The notes under the pieces: model-generated
What the model saw: only the letters and a program-made list of their open reading frames with translations
Databases searched by the model: none
Told to the model about the DNA's origin: nothing
Origin: CAZGSV01 sp964528605
GTDB taxonomy: Bacteria > Armatimonadota > Zipacnadia > CAZGSV01
Reading direction: 5' to 3'
NCBI GenBank assembly: GCA_964528605.1
Contig: CAZGSV010000001.1
Location: 1-64,000, forward strand
DNA length: 64,000 nt
Shown: positions 34,037 to 43,201 of the stretch, piece after piece
How positions within the stretch are numbered: position 1 is the first letter of the stretch
How the letters are laid out: each line of letters begins with the position of its first letter
Position numbers and translations under genes: made by a program

Positions 34037-36322
34037 GTGAGCACCATTCGCTGGGGATATGACGACGGTTCGTGGCGCACGGCTCTGCACGAGAAGGCGA
34101 TGCTGCTGGAGCGCGACCTTCTGGAGCGGCACTGGATTGAAGGTCTGTACCCTTCCATGGTGCGCGTGCGTCCCGACGGCACGGTGGATTACTCCACCCA
34201 AGGCTTCTGCGACATCGCTCATGCGTGCTGCTGGACCTCGAACTATCTGGCGGGGCAGGCGTATCGCTATCTGGTCACGAGCGACGAGGCGGTGCGCGAG
34301 CACTGTTGGGAGATCCTGCGCATGCTCCGCCGGCTGCAGGACCTCACGGGAGTGCCCGGCCTCATCTGCCGTGGCTACCTGCTCGGCCATGGCCCCGTGC
34401 TCGCCGAGCGTGAGGGCGTGCATAGTTCCGAAGCCTGGCGGCAAGGCAAGGGGGAGTGGTCGGGCTACCGCTGGCGGGGAGACCAGTCGCATCACAACTA
34501 CGACGCCGTCATCCACGGCTACGGCGCCTACTACAGCCTGGCCGCCGACGACGCGCAGAAGGAGTTCATCCGCGAGGACGTCGGCAACATCGGCAACTAC
34601 ATCTGCGACAACGACCTGCTCGTCCGCGACGTGGACGGTAGAGTCACCACGCACTTGCTCGGCCTCACCGATGGCCGCACCCCGGACCTGCGCACCATCA
34701 TGGCGGCCCACGGCCTCAAGGCGGCGCACTACATCTGCGGCGACGGCAAGTTCGCCGACAAGTACGCCGAACTGGTCAACCGCTTCGGCTTCCGCCAGCG
34801 CACTACCTTCGAGGTGCCTCCGCCTCGCACTGACTTCGACGACGCCGAACACGTCTTCGGCGACCTGGACAATCTCTTCCGCATGGAGACTGACCCGTTG
34901 GTGCTTCGCTTCTACAAGGCCGTGCTGGACGCGCTCTGGGAGGTGCACCAGCACGACCGCTGCGCCTTCTACTGCTACCTCTACGGCGGCCAGCCGGGCG
35001 CCGGAGACTGCGACCGCCAAGGCGCACTGTGGGACCTGCGCCACTGGCCGGTCACGCGCCGCTACCAGCCCCGCATGAACAGCATCCGCCGAGACCTCGA
35101 GTTCGTCGTTAATGCCGAGGGCCAGCGTGTGGCGAAGAACCCGCTGCCGATGAACGAGCGTGCGATGGACAACGAGTACCAGTGGAAGGCCTCGCCGTAC
35201 GCGCTCGACGGGTGGCTGTCGCAGCCTATGGTGGCCCTCGCGGTCGCCGAGGAGGACCCGGCGGTCATCCACGCCCTCGACGCCGACGGCCGCCTCTACC
35301 GCTCGCTCGACGGCGGCGCCGTCTGGGGCGACTTGCCCAGCGTGCCCCCCGGCATGCGTGACCTCGCCATGGCGCAGCGGCGCTGCCGCTTCATGGCCGC
35401 CGCTACCGACGCCGGCATCTTCCGGACGCAAGCGGCGGGGCACTTGTGGGAGCGCGCCGAGGTCCCGGGCGCCAAGGCTACCTGCATCTTGGCCTCGCAA
35501 GAGGGCTGCGACCTCTTCTACGCCATCACCGACGCCGGCATCTTCCGCTCGCTCGACCTCGGGCCGCTGCGCTGCGGAGAGGGCTGGACCCAGGTCGCGC
35601 CACCCCTCCCGGGCGTGCCTGGAGCCCACTACGCGGTCGTTGCGGGCCCCGAGCCCGTCTGCTACGCCGCGACCGAGAACGAGTTGTTCGTCAAACCGAC
35701 CAGGCAGGAGGACTGGCGCCTGGGCGGCGCTGTCCCCTTTGCGGGCGAGGGCATCGGCTGGGTGCGCGTTGACCGCAGCAATCCCGAAACCGTCTTCGTC
35801 CGCTGCCGCCTGCTCTACCACGACCCCGGCGACTACAACATCCTCTGGAAGACGACCGACGCCGGCGCGCACTGGACCGGCATCATCGGAGACGGCCTTG
35901 CCAAGTATGCCACCCTCCATCTCGACGCCCACGTAGGAGGGGACGGCCTGGAGGGCCTCATCAACGACCTCCTCATACCGGCAGGCGGGAAGTACCTGTT
36001 GGCAGCCTCCTCCTTGGGCATCTTTCGCTCGGACGATGGCGGTGATACCTGGCGCGAGTCTCACGACGGCTTGCACATCACCTACGCCCACCGCCTCTTC
36101 GACCGCCAGCCCGACGGCTGCTACTACGCGAGCACGCCGGCCGGCCTCTTCCGCAGCAAGGACGGCAAGCGCTGGGAATTCGCCAACCTGTGCCCCAACG
36201 TGCACTCCTGCGGGCACTACGAAGCCGGCGGGGCCGACTACACCATCGCCTACTGGATGGGGCGCTACCACGGCTTCATCACCGCCGACGAGGCCGCCGC
36301 CAGACCCACGAAGTGGAAGTAG
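34037..36322 (+). CDS. Two-domain protein: helical-barrel N-terminus and BNR/sialidase-like repeats
   Basis: GTG 34037, 8 bases after AAAGGAG, gives 761 residues without a signal peptide. Residues 1-360 are helix-rich with paired aromatic/acidic segments (TQGFCDIAHACCWTSNYL, YRWRGDQSHHNYDAVIHGYG), suggesting an alpha/alpha barrel of glycosidase or epimerase type. Residues 380-760 form a beta-propeller with Asp-box repeats: RSLDGGAVWGDLP, TTDAGAHWTG, RSDDGGDTWRES and RSKDGKRWEF. BNR repeats occur in sialidases and photosystem-assembly-like proteins. The fusion is not a family I can name. It is followed 86 bp later by a secreted propeller protein. Confidence 0.75.
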   Translation: MSTIRWGYDDGSWRTALHEKAMLLERDLLERHWIEGLYPSMVRVRPDGTVDYSTQGFCDIAHACCWTSNYLAGQAYRYLVTSDEAVREHCWEILRMLRRLQDLTGVPGLICRGYLLGHGPVLAEREGVHSSEAWRQGKGEWSGYRWRGDQSHHNYDAVIHGYGAYYSLAADDAQKEFIREDVGNIGNYICDNDLLVRDVDGRVTTHLLGLTDGRTPDLRTIMAAHGLKAAHYICGDGKFADKYAELVNRFGFRQRTTFEVPPPRTDFDDAEHVFGDLDNLFRMETDPLVLRFYKAVLDALWEVHQHDRCAFYCYLYGGQPGAGDCDRQGALWDLRHWPVTRRYQPRMNSIRRDLEFVVNAEGQRVAKNPLPMNERAMDNEYQWKASPYALDGWLSQPMVALAVAEEDPAVIHALDADGRLYRSLDGGAVWGDLPSVPPGMRDLAMAQRRCRFMAAATDAGIFRTQAAGHLWERAEVPGAKATCILASQEGCDLFYAITDAGIFRSLDLGPLRCGEGWTQVAPPLPGVPGAHYAVVAGPEPVCYAATENELFVKPTRQEDWRLGGAVPFAGEGIGWVRVDRSNPETVFVRCRLLYHDPGDYNILWKTTDAGAHWTGIIGDGLAKYATLHLDAHVGGDGLEGLINDLLIPAGGKYLLAASSLGIFRSDDGGDTWRESHDGLHITYAHRLFDRQPDGCYYASTPAGLFRSKDGKRWEFANLCPNVHSCGHYEAGGADYTIAYWMGRYHGFITADEAAARPTKWK

Positions 36323-36407
36323 GGCCGGCGGCGTATTGACACCCTGCCAGCGCCGCGCTTTATTGCGGCCAAGTCTCGGCTACAAGCGCGAAGGGGGCAG
36401 TGCCCTG

Positions 36408-37844
36408 ATGAACGCCAGCCTCTTGATCTGCTTGAGCGCGTTTATGCTTCTCTCCCTGGCGGCGCTCCAAGCCCAGCAGACCCCCATCAATCTCGGCTCC
36501 GCCAAGCAAGTCTTCGTTGATGGCCTCTTGATTGACTCCAGCGAAGGCGTCACCCTCACCATGAACCCGCCCGTCAAGACCGGCGAGCGCAACCTCGTCG
36601 CCGAGAAGCCCTGGGAATCCCACCGCCTCTGCGCCTACAACAGCGTCTTCGAAGACCAGGGCATCTTCAAGATGTACTACGACGCCATAGATAGCCAGGG
36701 CGGCCGCTGGCTCTGCTACGCCACCTCCGCGGACGGCATCCACTGGGACAAGCCCGCGCTCGGCATCGTCGAATACCAGGGCTCCAAGGATAACAACATC
36801 GTCTTCCCCGTGGAGAAGAAAGACCACGAGCCCGGCTGCGTTTTCATAGACGCAAACCCCAACTGCCCGCCTGACCAGCGCTACAAGATGGTGTGCAGTT
36901 ACGCCGGCCCGGGCGGCTTCGGCACCTACGTCTTCTTCTCCGCCGACGGCCTGCACTGGCTCCCCCTGAGCGACAAGCCCTCCTTCCGTGGCAGCGACAC
37001 CGGCAACGTCGCCTTCTGGGATGACCGCCTCGGCCGCTACCTCGCCTACATTCGCATGTGGAACCCTTGGCGCACCGTGGGCCGCTGCGAGACCGACGAC
37101 CTGCGCGACTTCGGCCCAGAGCAGCAGGTGTTCGCCTGCGATGAGCAGGACCCTCCCGACCTCGACCTCTACACCAACGCCGCCATCAAGTACCCCTACG
37201 CCGAGAACGCCTACTTCATCTTCCCCTCCGCTTACCACCACTACCCCGAGCCGCCGGCGAGCAAGTACAGCAACGACGGGCCGCTCGATATCCGGCTCGC
37301 CGTCAGCCACGACGGAGTCCTCTTCGCCTATGTTGACCGCCGCCCCTTCGTGCCTCTGGGCCTCGCGGGCACTTTCGACGACAGCACCGCGTATATGACC
37401 ACCGGCCTGCTGCGCGCGGGCAACGAACTGTTCATGTACTACGAGGGCGCGGACTTCACCCACGGCGCCTATTCCACCGAGAACGACAAGTTCAAGAGCG
37501 TCATCTCGCGGCTGGTTCTGCGGCTCGATGGCTTCGTCTCGGCCGATGCCGCCTACGGGGGGGGCTCGCTCACCACCGTGCCCATTACCTTTACCGGTAG
37601 CCGCCTGGAACTCAACGTGCAGACCAGCGTGGCGGGCACGGCGCGCGTGGAGATTCTCGACGCCGGCGGCAAGCCGATCCCCGGCTTCACCCTAGCCGAC
37701 GCCGACGTCATCAGAGGCAACTACATCGCCAAAGTAGTCACTTGGAAGGGGAACGCGGACCTCTCTTCCCTCGGTGGCAAACCCCTCCGCCTCCACCTCA
37801 GCCTCCGCGACGCCAAACTCTACGGCTTCCAGTTCCCAGAATAG
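36408..37844 (+). CDS. Secreted five-bladed beta-propeller protein (GH32/43/68-clan-like)
   Basis: From ATG 36408, 478 residues with a signal peptide (MNASLLICLSAFMLLSLAALQAQQ). The sequence repeats propeller blades: GIFKMYYDAIDSQGGRWLCYATSADGIHWDKPALG, KMVCSYAGPGGFGTYVFFSADGLHW, GNVAFWDDRLGRYLAYIRMWNPW, and a C-terminal beta-sandwich (RLELNVQTSVAGTARVEILD). Such 'glycosyl hydrolase-related' proteins are frequent in Planctomycetes and Armatimonadetes. The VDGLLIDSSEGVTL opening is typical. The catalytic residues of GH32/43 cannot be assigned with confidence. Confidence 0.75.
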   Translation: MNASLLICLSAFMLLSLAALQAQQTPINLGSAKQVFVDGLLIDSSEGVTLTMNPPVKTGERNLVAEKPWESHRLCAYNSVFEDQGIFKMYYDAIDSQGGRWLCYATSADGIHWDKPALGIVEYQGSKDNNIVFPVEKKDHEPGCVFIDANPNCPPDQRYKMVCSYAGPGGFGTYVFFSADGLHWLPLSDKPSFRGSDTGNVAFWDDRLGRYLAYIRMWNPWRTVGRCETDDLRDFGPEQQVFACDEQDPPDLDLYTNAAIKYPYAENAYFIFPSAYHHYPEPPASKYSNDGPLDIRLAVSHDGVLFAYVDRRPFVPLGLAGTFDDSTAYMTTGLLRAGNELFMYYEGADFTHGAYSTENDKFKSVISRLVLRLDGFVSADAAYGGGSLTTVPITFTGSRLELNVQTSVAGTARVEILDAGGKPIPGFTLADADVIRGNYIAKVVTWKGNADLSSLGGKPLRLHLSLRDAKLYGFQFPE

Positions 37845-37856
37845 GCCCTGCCGGAT

Positions 37857-38100
37857 GTAGGGGCCGATTCTGAATCGGCCCGCGACCCCGCCAGCGGCGG
37901 GGTCGAGAGGTAGGGGCGAGCCGTCGGCTCGCCCTCTGTAGGAGCGCCCTTGGGTGCGACCCTCAGCCCGCCGTACGGCGGCCGCGATGCGGTGCCGTCA
38001 GGCACCGGGCCGTCCCCTGCGGCTCCGAGGCCAAACGTTCTGGGAGGCGTAGGGGCGGGCCGCCCGGCCCGCCCGCGGCGCGTGGGCTCCGTCCCTACGC
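37857..38100. repeat. Array of seven hairpin repeats between convergent genes
   Basis: Hairpins in order: 37861-37881 (GGGCCGATTC, perfect, 1-base loop); 37884-37904 (GACCCCGCC stem); 37914-37934 (GGGCGAGCCG, perfect); about 37942-37957 (GCGCCC, one wobble); 37968-37981 (CCGCCGTACGGCGG); 37990-38007 (CGGTGCC/GGCACCG); 38053-38074 (GGGCGGGCC/GGCCCGCCC). Units 1, 3, 4 and 7 begin with GTAGGGGC or GTAGGAGC. The last is enclosed by GCGTAGGG/CCCTACGC (38047-38054, 38093-38100). The stop codon of the glycyl radical enzyme (TAG, 38097-38095) is in that outer arm. Confidence 0.8.
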
Positions 38101-40248
38101 GTGCTCGCTCCTGGCGATTATTTCGTCCTGCAAGACAGGATCGAGGGCTGTGAAATAGTCCGCGTACCCGCCCACCCGCACCACCAACCCCCTCCACTGC
38201 TCTGGATGTGCCTTCGCCTCCAACAAGGTCTCGCGGCCCACAACGTTCACTTGCACCTGGAACCCGCCGTTCTGCAGATACGTCTCCAGCAGCGCTCGCA
38301 ACTTCTCCGGCCCCTCCGGGCCCTTGACCGCGGACGGACTGAACTTGAGGTTCAGCACCATGCCGCCGTTCGCGGGCACGAAGTTCAGCCGGTTGACCGA
38401 GCGCACCACCGCCGTCGGCCCGTTGACATCGCGCCCCTGCGCCGCTCCCATCGAGTCCGCCAGCGCCGTGCCCGCCCGCCTGCCGTCCGGCGTCGCGCCC
38501 GTCTGCTTTCCCAGCACGCCGTGCTGAATCCAACACAGGAACCCCGGACGGTACCGCCCGCCCAGCGGGTTCACATACTTCGTCACTTCGCTGTACCAGA
38601 AATCGCACAACTCCCGCGCCAGCGCGTCCACTTGGTCAATGTCGTTGCCCCACTTCATGGGGAAGTTGAGCAGCCGCTGCCGCCACACCTCCGCGCCCTC
38701 GAAGTTGCGGTCGCACATCTGCACCAACTGCCGCAGCGGCAACTCCCCATGCTCGAACACGAAATGGCGGATCGCCATGAGCGAATCCACCACGTTGGCC
38801 GTGCCCACCGCCTGCGGATAGGTGAGGTTGTAGCGCCCCCCCCCGTTGGACAGGTCCGTCCCGCGCTCAAGACAGTCATGCACGAAGGGCGACAGCAGAG
38901 GCTGCCTGCTGGCGCCCGCGGCGTGCCGTCTGCCCTCGTCCATCTGCTCCGCGTTCCCCCGCACCATCTCCGCCAACTGCCGCTGGTAAGCCTCGACCAC
39001 CATCTCGAAGGAGGTCAGACTCTCCGCCGGCCCCGTGCGCACCCCGACGCTCTCGCCGCTCACCGGGTCCACCCCGTCCCGCAGTGCCAACTCCAGTGCC
39101 TTGGCCAAGTTGATGTAGCCATGCGCAATCCAGATGTTGCTGCACGCGATGGGCGTTATCTCGACGCACGTGCTGTGGATGTAGCGCCGTGCATCTCTCT
39201 CCGCCACCCCTGCCTCTACCAGCCCGGGGATAATCACTTCGTCATTGAAGATCGCCGGATGCCCTACGCCCCGCGCCATCATCCGCGCGGCCCGGCGCAT
39301 CAGCGCCCGCGGTGTGCGCCGGTTCCACGCCAGCGCGATCGAGGGGTTGACCATGCGCAGCCCCTCCGCCGCCTCCAAGAGCAAGTGCGAGAGTTCGTTG
39401 CTGCACTCCCGGCCGTCGGCATCTTGCCCGCCCACGGTCAGCCCCTGCGGCAGCACGAACAACTCGTTTAACTTCACGAACCAGCACTGCAACAGCGTCC
39501 GCGCGTGCTCGCGCGTCAGCCGCCTCGCCTTTCGGTCGGCGACGTAGTACGGACACAGGTACTGGTCCGGCCGGCCCGGCGACATCAGCCCCACCTCGGC
39601 GCGGAACGCCACGTGGACAAACCAGGCGGACTGCACCGCCTCCCAGAAGTCCCGCGCCGGGCCCGCGGGAACCTGCTCGCAGGCCTCGGCGACGCGCTCC
39701 AACTCCGCCCGCCGGCGCTTGCGCTTCTCGAGTGCCGCCAGCCGCCTGGCTTCCGCGGCGTACCGCTTGCCCAGTTGCGCCAAGCCCCTGAGCGCCACGA
39801 GCGAGGCCCGGTAGAACTCCTTCTTCTCCTGGTAGCCGGTGTCGCCCCGGTCCAGCCCGGCAAGCCGCTCCTCAATCTCCGCGATGAAGCCGTTGACCCC
39901 GACGGCCAGCAACTTCTCGTTGTCAATGGCCATGTGGTCGGTGCCACCCGCCAGCGCGCCCTCCCCTCCCTCGCGCACCTTGTCCCATTCCTCTCGGCCG
40001 ACGGGCCGCTTCGCCCACCCGCCGACTATCAACTCGTCATCGTCAATTCGTACTGGGCAGTTCTCGAAAGCGTGCGCCTCTGCCTTTGCCCGCCTGACTA
40101 TCAGACTCGGCTCCTCCGCGCTGGCGCGGAAGCCCTGCGCCAGCGCCGCGGTCAACTCCACCGGCTCGCCCGCCATCCGCCAGCACCGCTCCCGCAGCCT
40201 CGCCACGCGCGCCGGCAGCAATCGCTTCCCGTTGGTCGTCTCACTCAC
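38095..40248 (-). CDS. Glycyl radical enzyme (pyruvate formate-lyase superfamily), substrate unknown
   Basis: A 717-residue protein. The C-terminal glycyl-radical loop RVGGYADYF (Gly about 694) and the active-site HSTCVEI (Cys about 361, Glu about 363) identify a glycyl radical enzyme. The Cys-x-Glu pair, rather than the Cys-Cys of pyruvate formate-lyase, places it with the dehydratase/lyase/decarboxylase branch (glycerol, choline, hydroxyproline or isethionate types). Other landmarks are LTVGGQDADGRE, NPSIALAWNRRTP and GGRYNLTYPQAVG. The enzyme needs anaerobic activation by a radical-SAM activase, which is not encoded nearby. It is shorter than most family members (about 780-850). The UroD-like gene upstream is on the same strand. 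Confidence 0.9.
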   Translation of the reverse strand: MSETTNGKRLLPARVARLRERCWRMAGEPVELTAALAQGFRASAEEPSLIVRRAKAEAHAFENCPVRIDDDELIVGGWAKRPVGREEWDKVREGGEGALAGGTDHMAIDNEKLLAVGVNGFIAEIEERLAGLDRGDTGYQEKKEFYRASLVALRGLAQLGKRYAAEARRLAALEKRKRRRAELERVAEACEQVPAGPARDFWEAVQSAWFVHVAFRAEVGLMSPGRPDQYLCPYYVADRKARRLTREHARTLLQCWFVKLNELFVLPQGLTVGGQDADGRECSNELSHLLLEAAEGLRMVNPSIALAWNRRTPRALMRRAARMMARGVGHPAIFNDEVIIPGLVEAGVAERDARRYIHSTCVEITPIACSNIWIAHGYINLAKALELALRDGVDPVSGESVGVRTGPAESLTSFEMVVEAYQRQLAEMVRGNAEQMDEGRRHAAGASRQPLLSPFVHDCLERGTDLSNGGGRYNLTYPQAVGTANVVDSLMAIRHFVFEHGELPLRQLVQMCDRNFEGAEVWRQRLLNFPMKWGNDIDQVDALARELCDFWYSEVTKYVNPLGGRYRPGFLCWIQHGVLGKQTGATPDGRRAGTALADSMGAAQGRDVNGPTAVVRSVNRLNFVPANGGMVLNLKFSPSAVKGPEGPEKLRALLETYLQNGGFQVQVNVVGRETLLEAKAHPEQWRGLVVRVGGYADYFTALDPVLQDEIIARSEHA

Positions 40249-40412
40249 CGTCTGTCAGCCTTTGCCCCAATCATGATTCTCCCGTGCCGGTCGGACACCG
40301 TCCATCGTGGGCCGGCCCGCGGCGTAGGGGTTTCCCAGAACGATGATACGTCTTCGGCGGCAGCCCAACCACATTTCCAGGGAGTGCGCTCCTGCGGCCG
40401 CCAGCCGCGCGG

Positions 40413-41525
40413 CTATGCCGCCCTCATTTCGTCCTGGTGGCGGCGGTTGAAGTCGGCCACCAACTCGCTCACCAGGCGCACGCGCTCGATGTCCCCCGGC
40501 GGCGAGATCTCGTCCGATATCCCCAGCACCAGCCGCGGCCAGAACAACTCCAGCACCCGCCTCGTCCGCTCCACCAACTCCTGCACCGGCGTCTCCACCA
40601 GAAAGTCCGTCGCCGGCAGCCCGTCCACTAACGTCAACTCCGCTCCGAACGCCTCTTTCACTTCCTCCAGCGTCACGTCCCCCTGCGGCACCGGCGTGAT
40701 CGCCTCCAGCCCGTCGAACCCGCACTTGCGCGCGTAAGGCAGCAGCGGCCTCACGTACCCATCCCAGTGCGAATACGAGAACTTGCCCGCCTCGCGTAAC
40801 TGCGCGGCGCGCCTCTGGTAGTAGGGCAGTATCCAACGCTCGAACAGCGGCGGCGGCAGCATGTCCGAGTGTACGTTGTCCCCCAGGTTCACTATCGGTA
40901 TCGGCGACTCGCACACCACCCGATACATCTCGTCGTCCGTCTCCTCGATAGCCTGTATGAAGCGCTCCATCTCCTGCGGGTGGTCGTGCAGCGCGAAGAT
41001 GGTGTTCTCGAACCCCATGTACTCGAGGAACAACCGCTGCAGCGATACGCGCGCGATGTAGATCATGGGCGCGCTCCGCTCCCCCACCTCCCGCAGCCCC
41101 TGCTCGTACTTTTCCCGGTCGAACTCCCACCGCCGGCCCCGCACAATCCACTCCATCTTGGGCAGGTCCTCAGGGCCTTTGATGGGGAACTCGGAACGCT
41201 GCTGCGCCAGCCCGGTCCGCCGCTCGACCGCCTCCATGCTGCCCACCGGCGTCTCGTAAGTGTACACCACCTGCCCCGGGCGCTCCTCTGCCCTGACCTT
41301 CAAACCCGGATCATCAATCGCCCGGATCGTCCGGTTGAAGATGTGATAAGGCCTCACCGAGCAGCCGAGATCATCATAGACCTCGAGCAACTCCATGCCC
41401 CGATAGCGCGGCGGCAGCGTGCCCTGCGCCTTGTTGACGTTGTACCAGTGCTCCAGCCGCGGCTGCCACACCACCGGCGCCCGCTCGCCCCTAAACGCCG
41501 CCAGAACGCACTCCCTGGGTGTCAT
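40413..41525 (-). CDS. Uroporphyrinogen decarboxylase-like (MtaA/CmuA-type) protein
   Basis: From ATG 41525 (MTPRECVLAAFRGE) this is 370 residues; the frame could begin up to 27 codons earlier and no strong ribosome site decides. The UroD/MtaA fold is visible in RLEHWYNVNKAQG, NLGDNVHSDMLPPPLFERWILPYYQR, FSYSHWDGYVRPLLPYARKCGFDGLEAITP and LVLGISDEISPPGD. It lacks the N-terminal Arg-rich and Asp motifs of true heme-pathway HemE. Relatives transfer methyl groups between corrinoids and thiols or act in unknown catabolism. It precedes the glycyl radical enzyme by 164 bp on the same strand, so the two probably share a pathway. Confidence 0.8.
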   Translation of the reverse strand: MTPRECVLAAFRGERAPVVWQPRLEHWYNVNKAQGTLPPRYRGMELLEVYDDLGCSVRPYHIFNRTIRAIDDPGLKVRAEERPGQVVYTYETPVGSMEAVERRTGLAQQRSEFPIKGPEDLPKMEWIVRGRRWEFDREKYEQGLREVGERSAPMIYIARVSLQRLFLEYMGFENTIFALHDHPQEMERFIQAIEETDDEMYRVVCESPIPIVNLGDNVHSDMLPPPLFERWILPYYQRRAAQLREAGKFSYSHWDGYVRPLLPYARKCGFDGLEAITPVPQGDVTLEEVKEAFGAELTLVDGLPATDFLVETPVQELVERTRRVLELFWPRLVLGISDEISPPGDIERVRLVSELVADFNRRHQDEMRAA

Positions 41526-41977
41526 GCGCTTGACCGGTTCGTGACCTTTCTGCTTGCGCTCCGGGGATGTTGGCGCGTCGGCTAGGCCCGGTAACCCCAC
41601 GGACACTCGGTCCGATTCTGACCAGGCTCCGCCGCCCTGTCAAACTGCTGCAGGCCTGGCCCGAGTGTTTGACCTAGAGGCCTCTGGGTCGCTAAACTGA
41701 CAGGGGTGCAGATGATTGGCGATGTGGGTCGAAGGTGGGCGTCGGCAGGACCCAAGACGCGATGTCATCTCGAACCAAGGGGCCGCCGACAGGTGCTCTC
41801 CGGCGGCGGGCTGCTACGGAGGCGAGAAAGGTTGGCAGCTGTCACGACTGTCCTCTCTCGAGGGGACGTGATGCCCGCCGAGCTGAGCAAAGCGTTCCCC
41901 TCCCGACATGTCGCGAACGTGGGCTCTCCGCGCTTGGGTGCAGCGATCCCAGGGGGGGAGGCGGGTGAGCGACCATC
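41526..41977. other. Gap before the restriction-modification genes
   Basis: About 450 bp, including the possible 81-bp N-terminal extension of the UroD-like gene. Apart from the promoter at 41669-41698, I see nothing convincing. Short frames here have no recognisable HTH, so no controller gene can be called. Confidence 0.4.
41669..41698 (+). promoter_or_regulatory. Candidate promoter of the restriction-modification operon
   Basis: TTGACC and TAAACT separated by 18 bases. It would give a leader of about 270 bases before the methyltransferase start, long enough to contain regulation. Confidence 0.4.
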
Positions 41978-43201
41978 TTGACCAACGAGGAAACCCGCGC
42001 AACACTGTACTCCACTGGGCACAGGCCGACCCGTCCTCGGGGGGTGAGCGGGGATACCCCGGTTGACGCCCTCAACTTGAACTGGACCGAAAGGGAGCTC
42101 CCGGAGAGGGAAAGGACCAAACACGTTCACCGGTTGCACCCGTACCTCGGCAAGTTCATCCCGCAACTGGTCGAGGTGCTGTTGAGGAAGTACTTCAGGC
42201 CCGGCGAGACCGTGGTGGATCCCTTCTGTGGCTCCGGCACCGCGCTAGTCCAGGCAAACGAGCTGGCGGTCAACTCAATCGGATATGACGTTTGCGCGTT
42301 CAACGTCCTCCTCAGCCAGGCAAAGACGGCCAGCTACGAGGTGCCAACCGCACGCGCTGAGGTACTCGACGCACTTCAGAGAACGCGCGCCGCGTGTCGC
42401 CCTGCGGCCCACCAGCGGACCTTGTGGGAGGCTGCGGCATCACCGGTCCAGCTGTCGGAACCGGACAATGAGTACCTTCGAAGATGGTTCGCCCCGCAAG
42501 CGCTCCGCGAGCTTCTCACCTACCGCGAGGTGGTGGAGACCGGGGGGTACAGCTGCGAGGGTCTACTCAAGATCATCCTCTGCCGCTCAGCCCGCTCCGC
42601 TCGTCTCACCACCCACTTCGATCTCGACTTCCCCAAACGTCCGCAGACGGAGCCGTACTGGTGCTACAAGCACTCAAGGACCTGCCACCCCACGGTGGCC
42701 GCTCTCAAGTTCCTCGAGCGGTACAGCCTCGACAGCATCCGAAGGATCCAGGACTATGCGCTTGTTCGAACGGGTGCCACCGTCGCCGTGCACCATGCCG
42801 ACAGCCGGAGAGCCGCAATCCCCCCCGTGTCTGGAGCCATCACCAGTCCCCCTTATGTCGGCCTCATTGATTACCATGAACAACACGCGTATGCGTACCA
42901 TCTTCTCGGCCTGGAGGACAAACGCGAATCTGAGATCGGGGCAGCCGCCAACGGTTCCAGCCATAAGGCCCGGCAAGAGTACCAGGCCGATATTGCAGCC
43001 GTCTTTCGAAATGTCGCCAGGTCCATGCCCTCCGGCGGCCCGATCATAGTGGTAGCTGCCGACCGAGCCAACCTCTACGACACGATTGCCCATCTTGTCG
43101 GGGTGCGTGTGGAGGCCATCCTCAAGCGCCACGTGAACCGCCGCACCGGCCGCCGCTCGAGCGAGTTCTACGAGACCGTCTTTGTCTGGCGGACGGGCTA
43201 G
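41978..43201 (+). CDS. DNA methyltransferase of a type II restriction-modification system (probable N4-cytosine)
   Basis: A 407-residue protein, TTG start 41978 uncertain. DPFCGSGTALVQA (about residues 81-93) is the SAM-binding motif I and TSPPYVGLIDY (about 289) the catalytic motif IV; SPPY is typical of N4-cytosine methyltransferases. Motif I before motif IV, with about 200 residues between for target recognition, gives an alpha-like order. HRLHPYLGKFIPQLVEVLLR near residue 50 is common in such enzymes. It ends 20 bp inside the start of the restriction gene. Codon use looks less C-biased than the flanking enzymes, consistent with acquisition. Confidence 0.88.
   Translation: MTNEETRATLYSTGHRPTRPRGVSGDTPVDALNLNWTERELPERERTKHVHRLHPYLGKFIPQLVEVLLRKYFRPGETVVDPFCGSGTALVQANELAVNSIGYDVCAFNVLLSQAKTASYEVPTARAEVLDALQRTRAACRPAAHQRTLWEAAASPVQLSEPDNEYLRRWFAPQALRELLTYREVVETGGYSCEGLLKIILCRSARSARLTTHFDLDFPKRPQTEPYWCYKHSRTCHPTVAALKFLERYSLDSIRRIQDYALVRTGATVAVHHADSRRAAIPPVSGAITSPPYVGLIDYHEQHAYAYHLLGLEDKRESEIGAAANGSSHKARQEYQADIAAVFRNVARSMPSGGPIIVVAADRANLYDTIAHLVGVRVEAILKRHVNRRTGRRSSEFYETVFVWRTG

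Noticed and set aside
33608..36271. A very long minus-strand open frame running through this stretch and ending at 33116
   Set aside because: It is antisense to the BNR-repeat gene and has shadow-type composition (Val/Ala/Arg runs, no domains). Only the last 163 codons (33116-33607) look like a protein.
37857..38100. Repeated units suggesting a CRISPR array
   Set aside because: The units are palindromes with varying stems and no constant direct repeat or spacer length; no cas gene is nearby.
41706..41981. Short frames before the methyltransferase as a possible controller gene
   Set aside because: No helix-turn-helix pattern and no ribosome site; composition looks non-coding.
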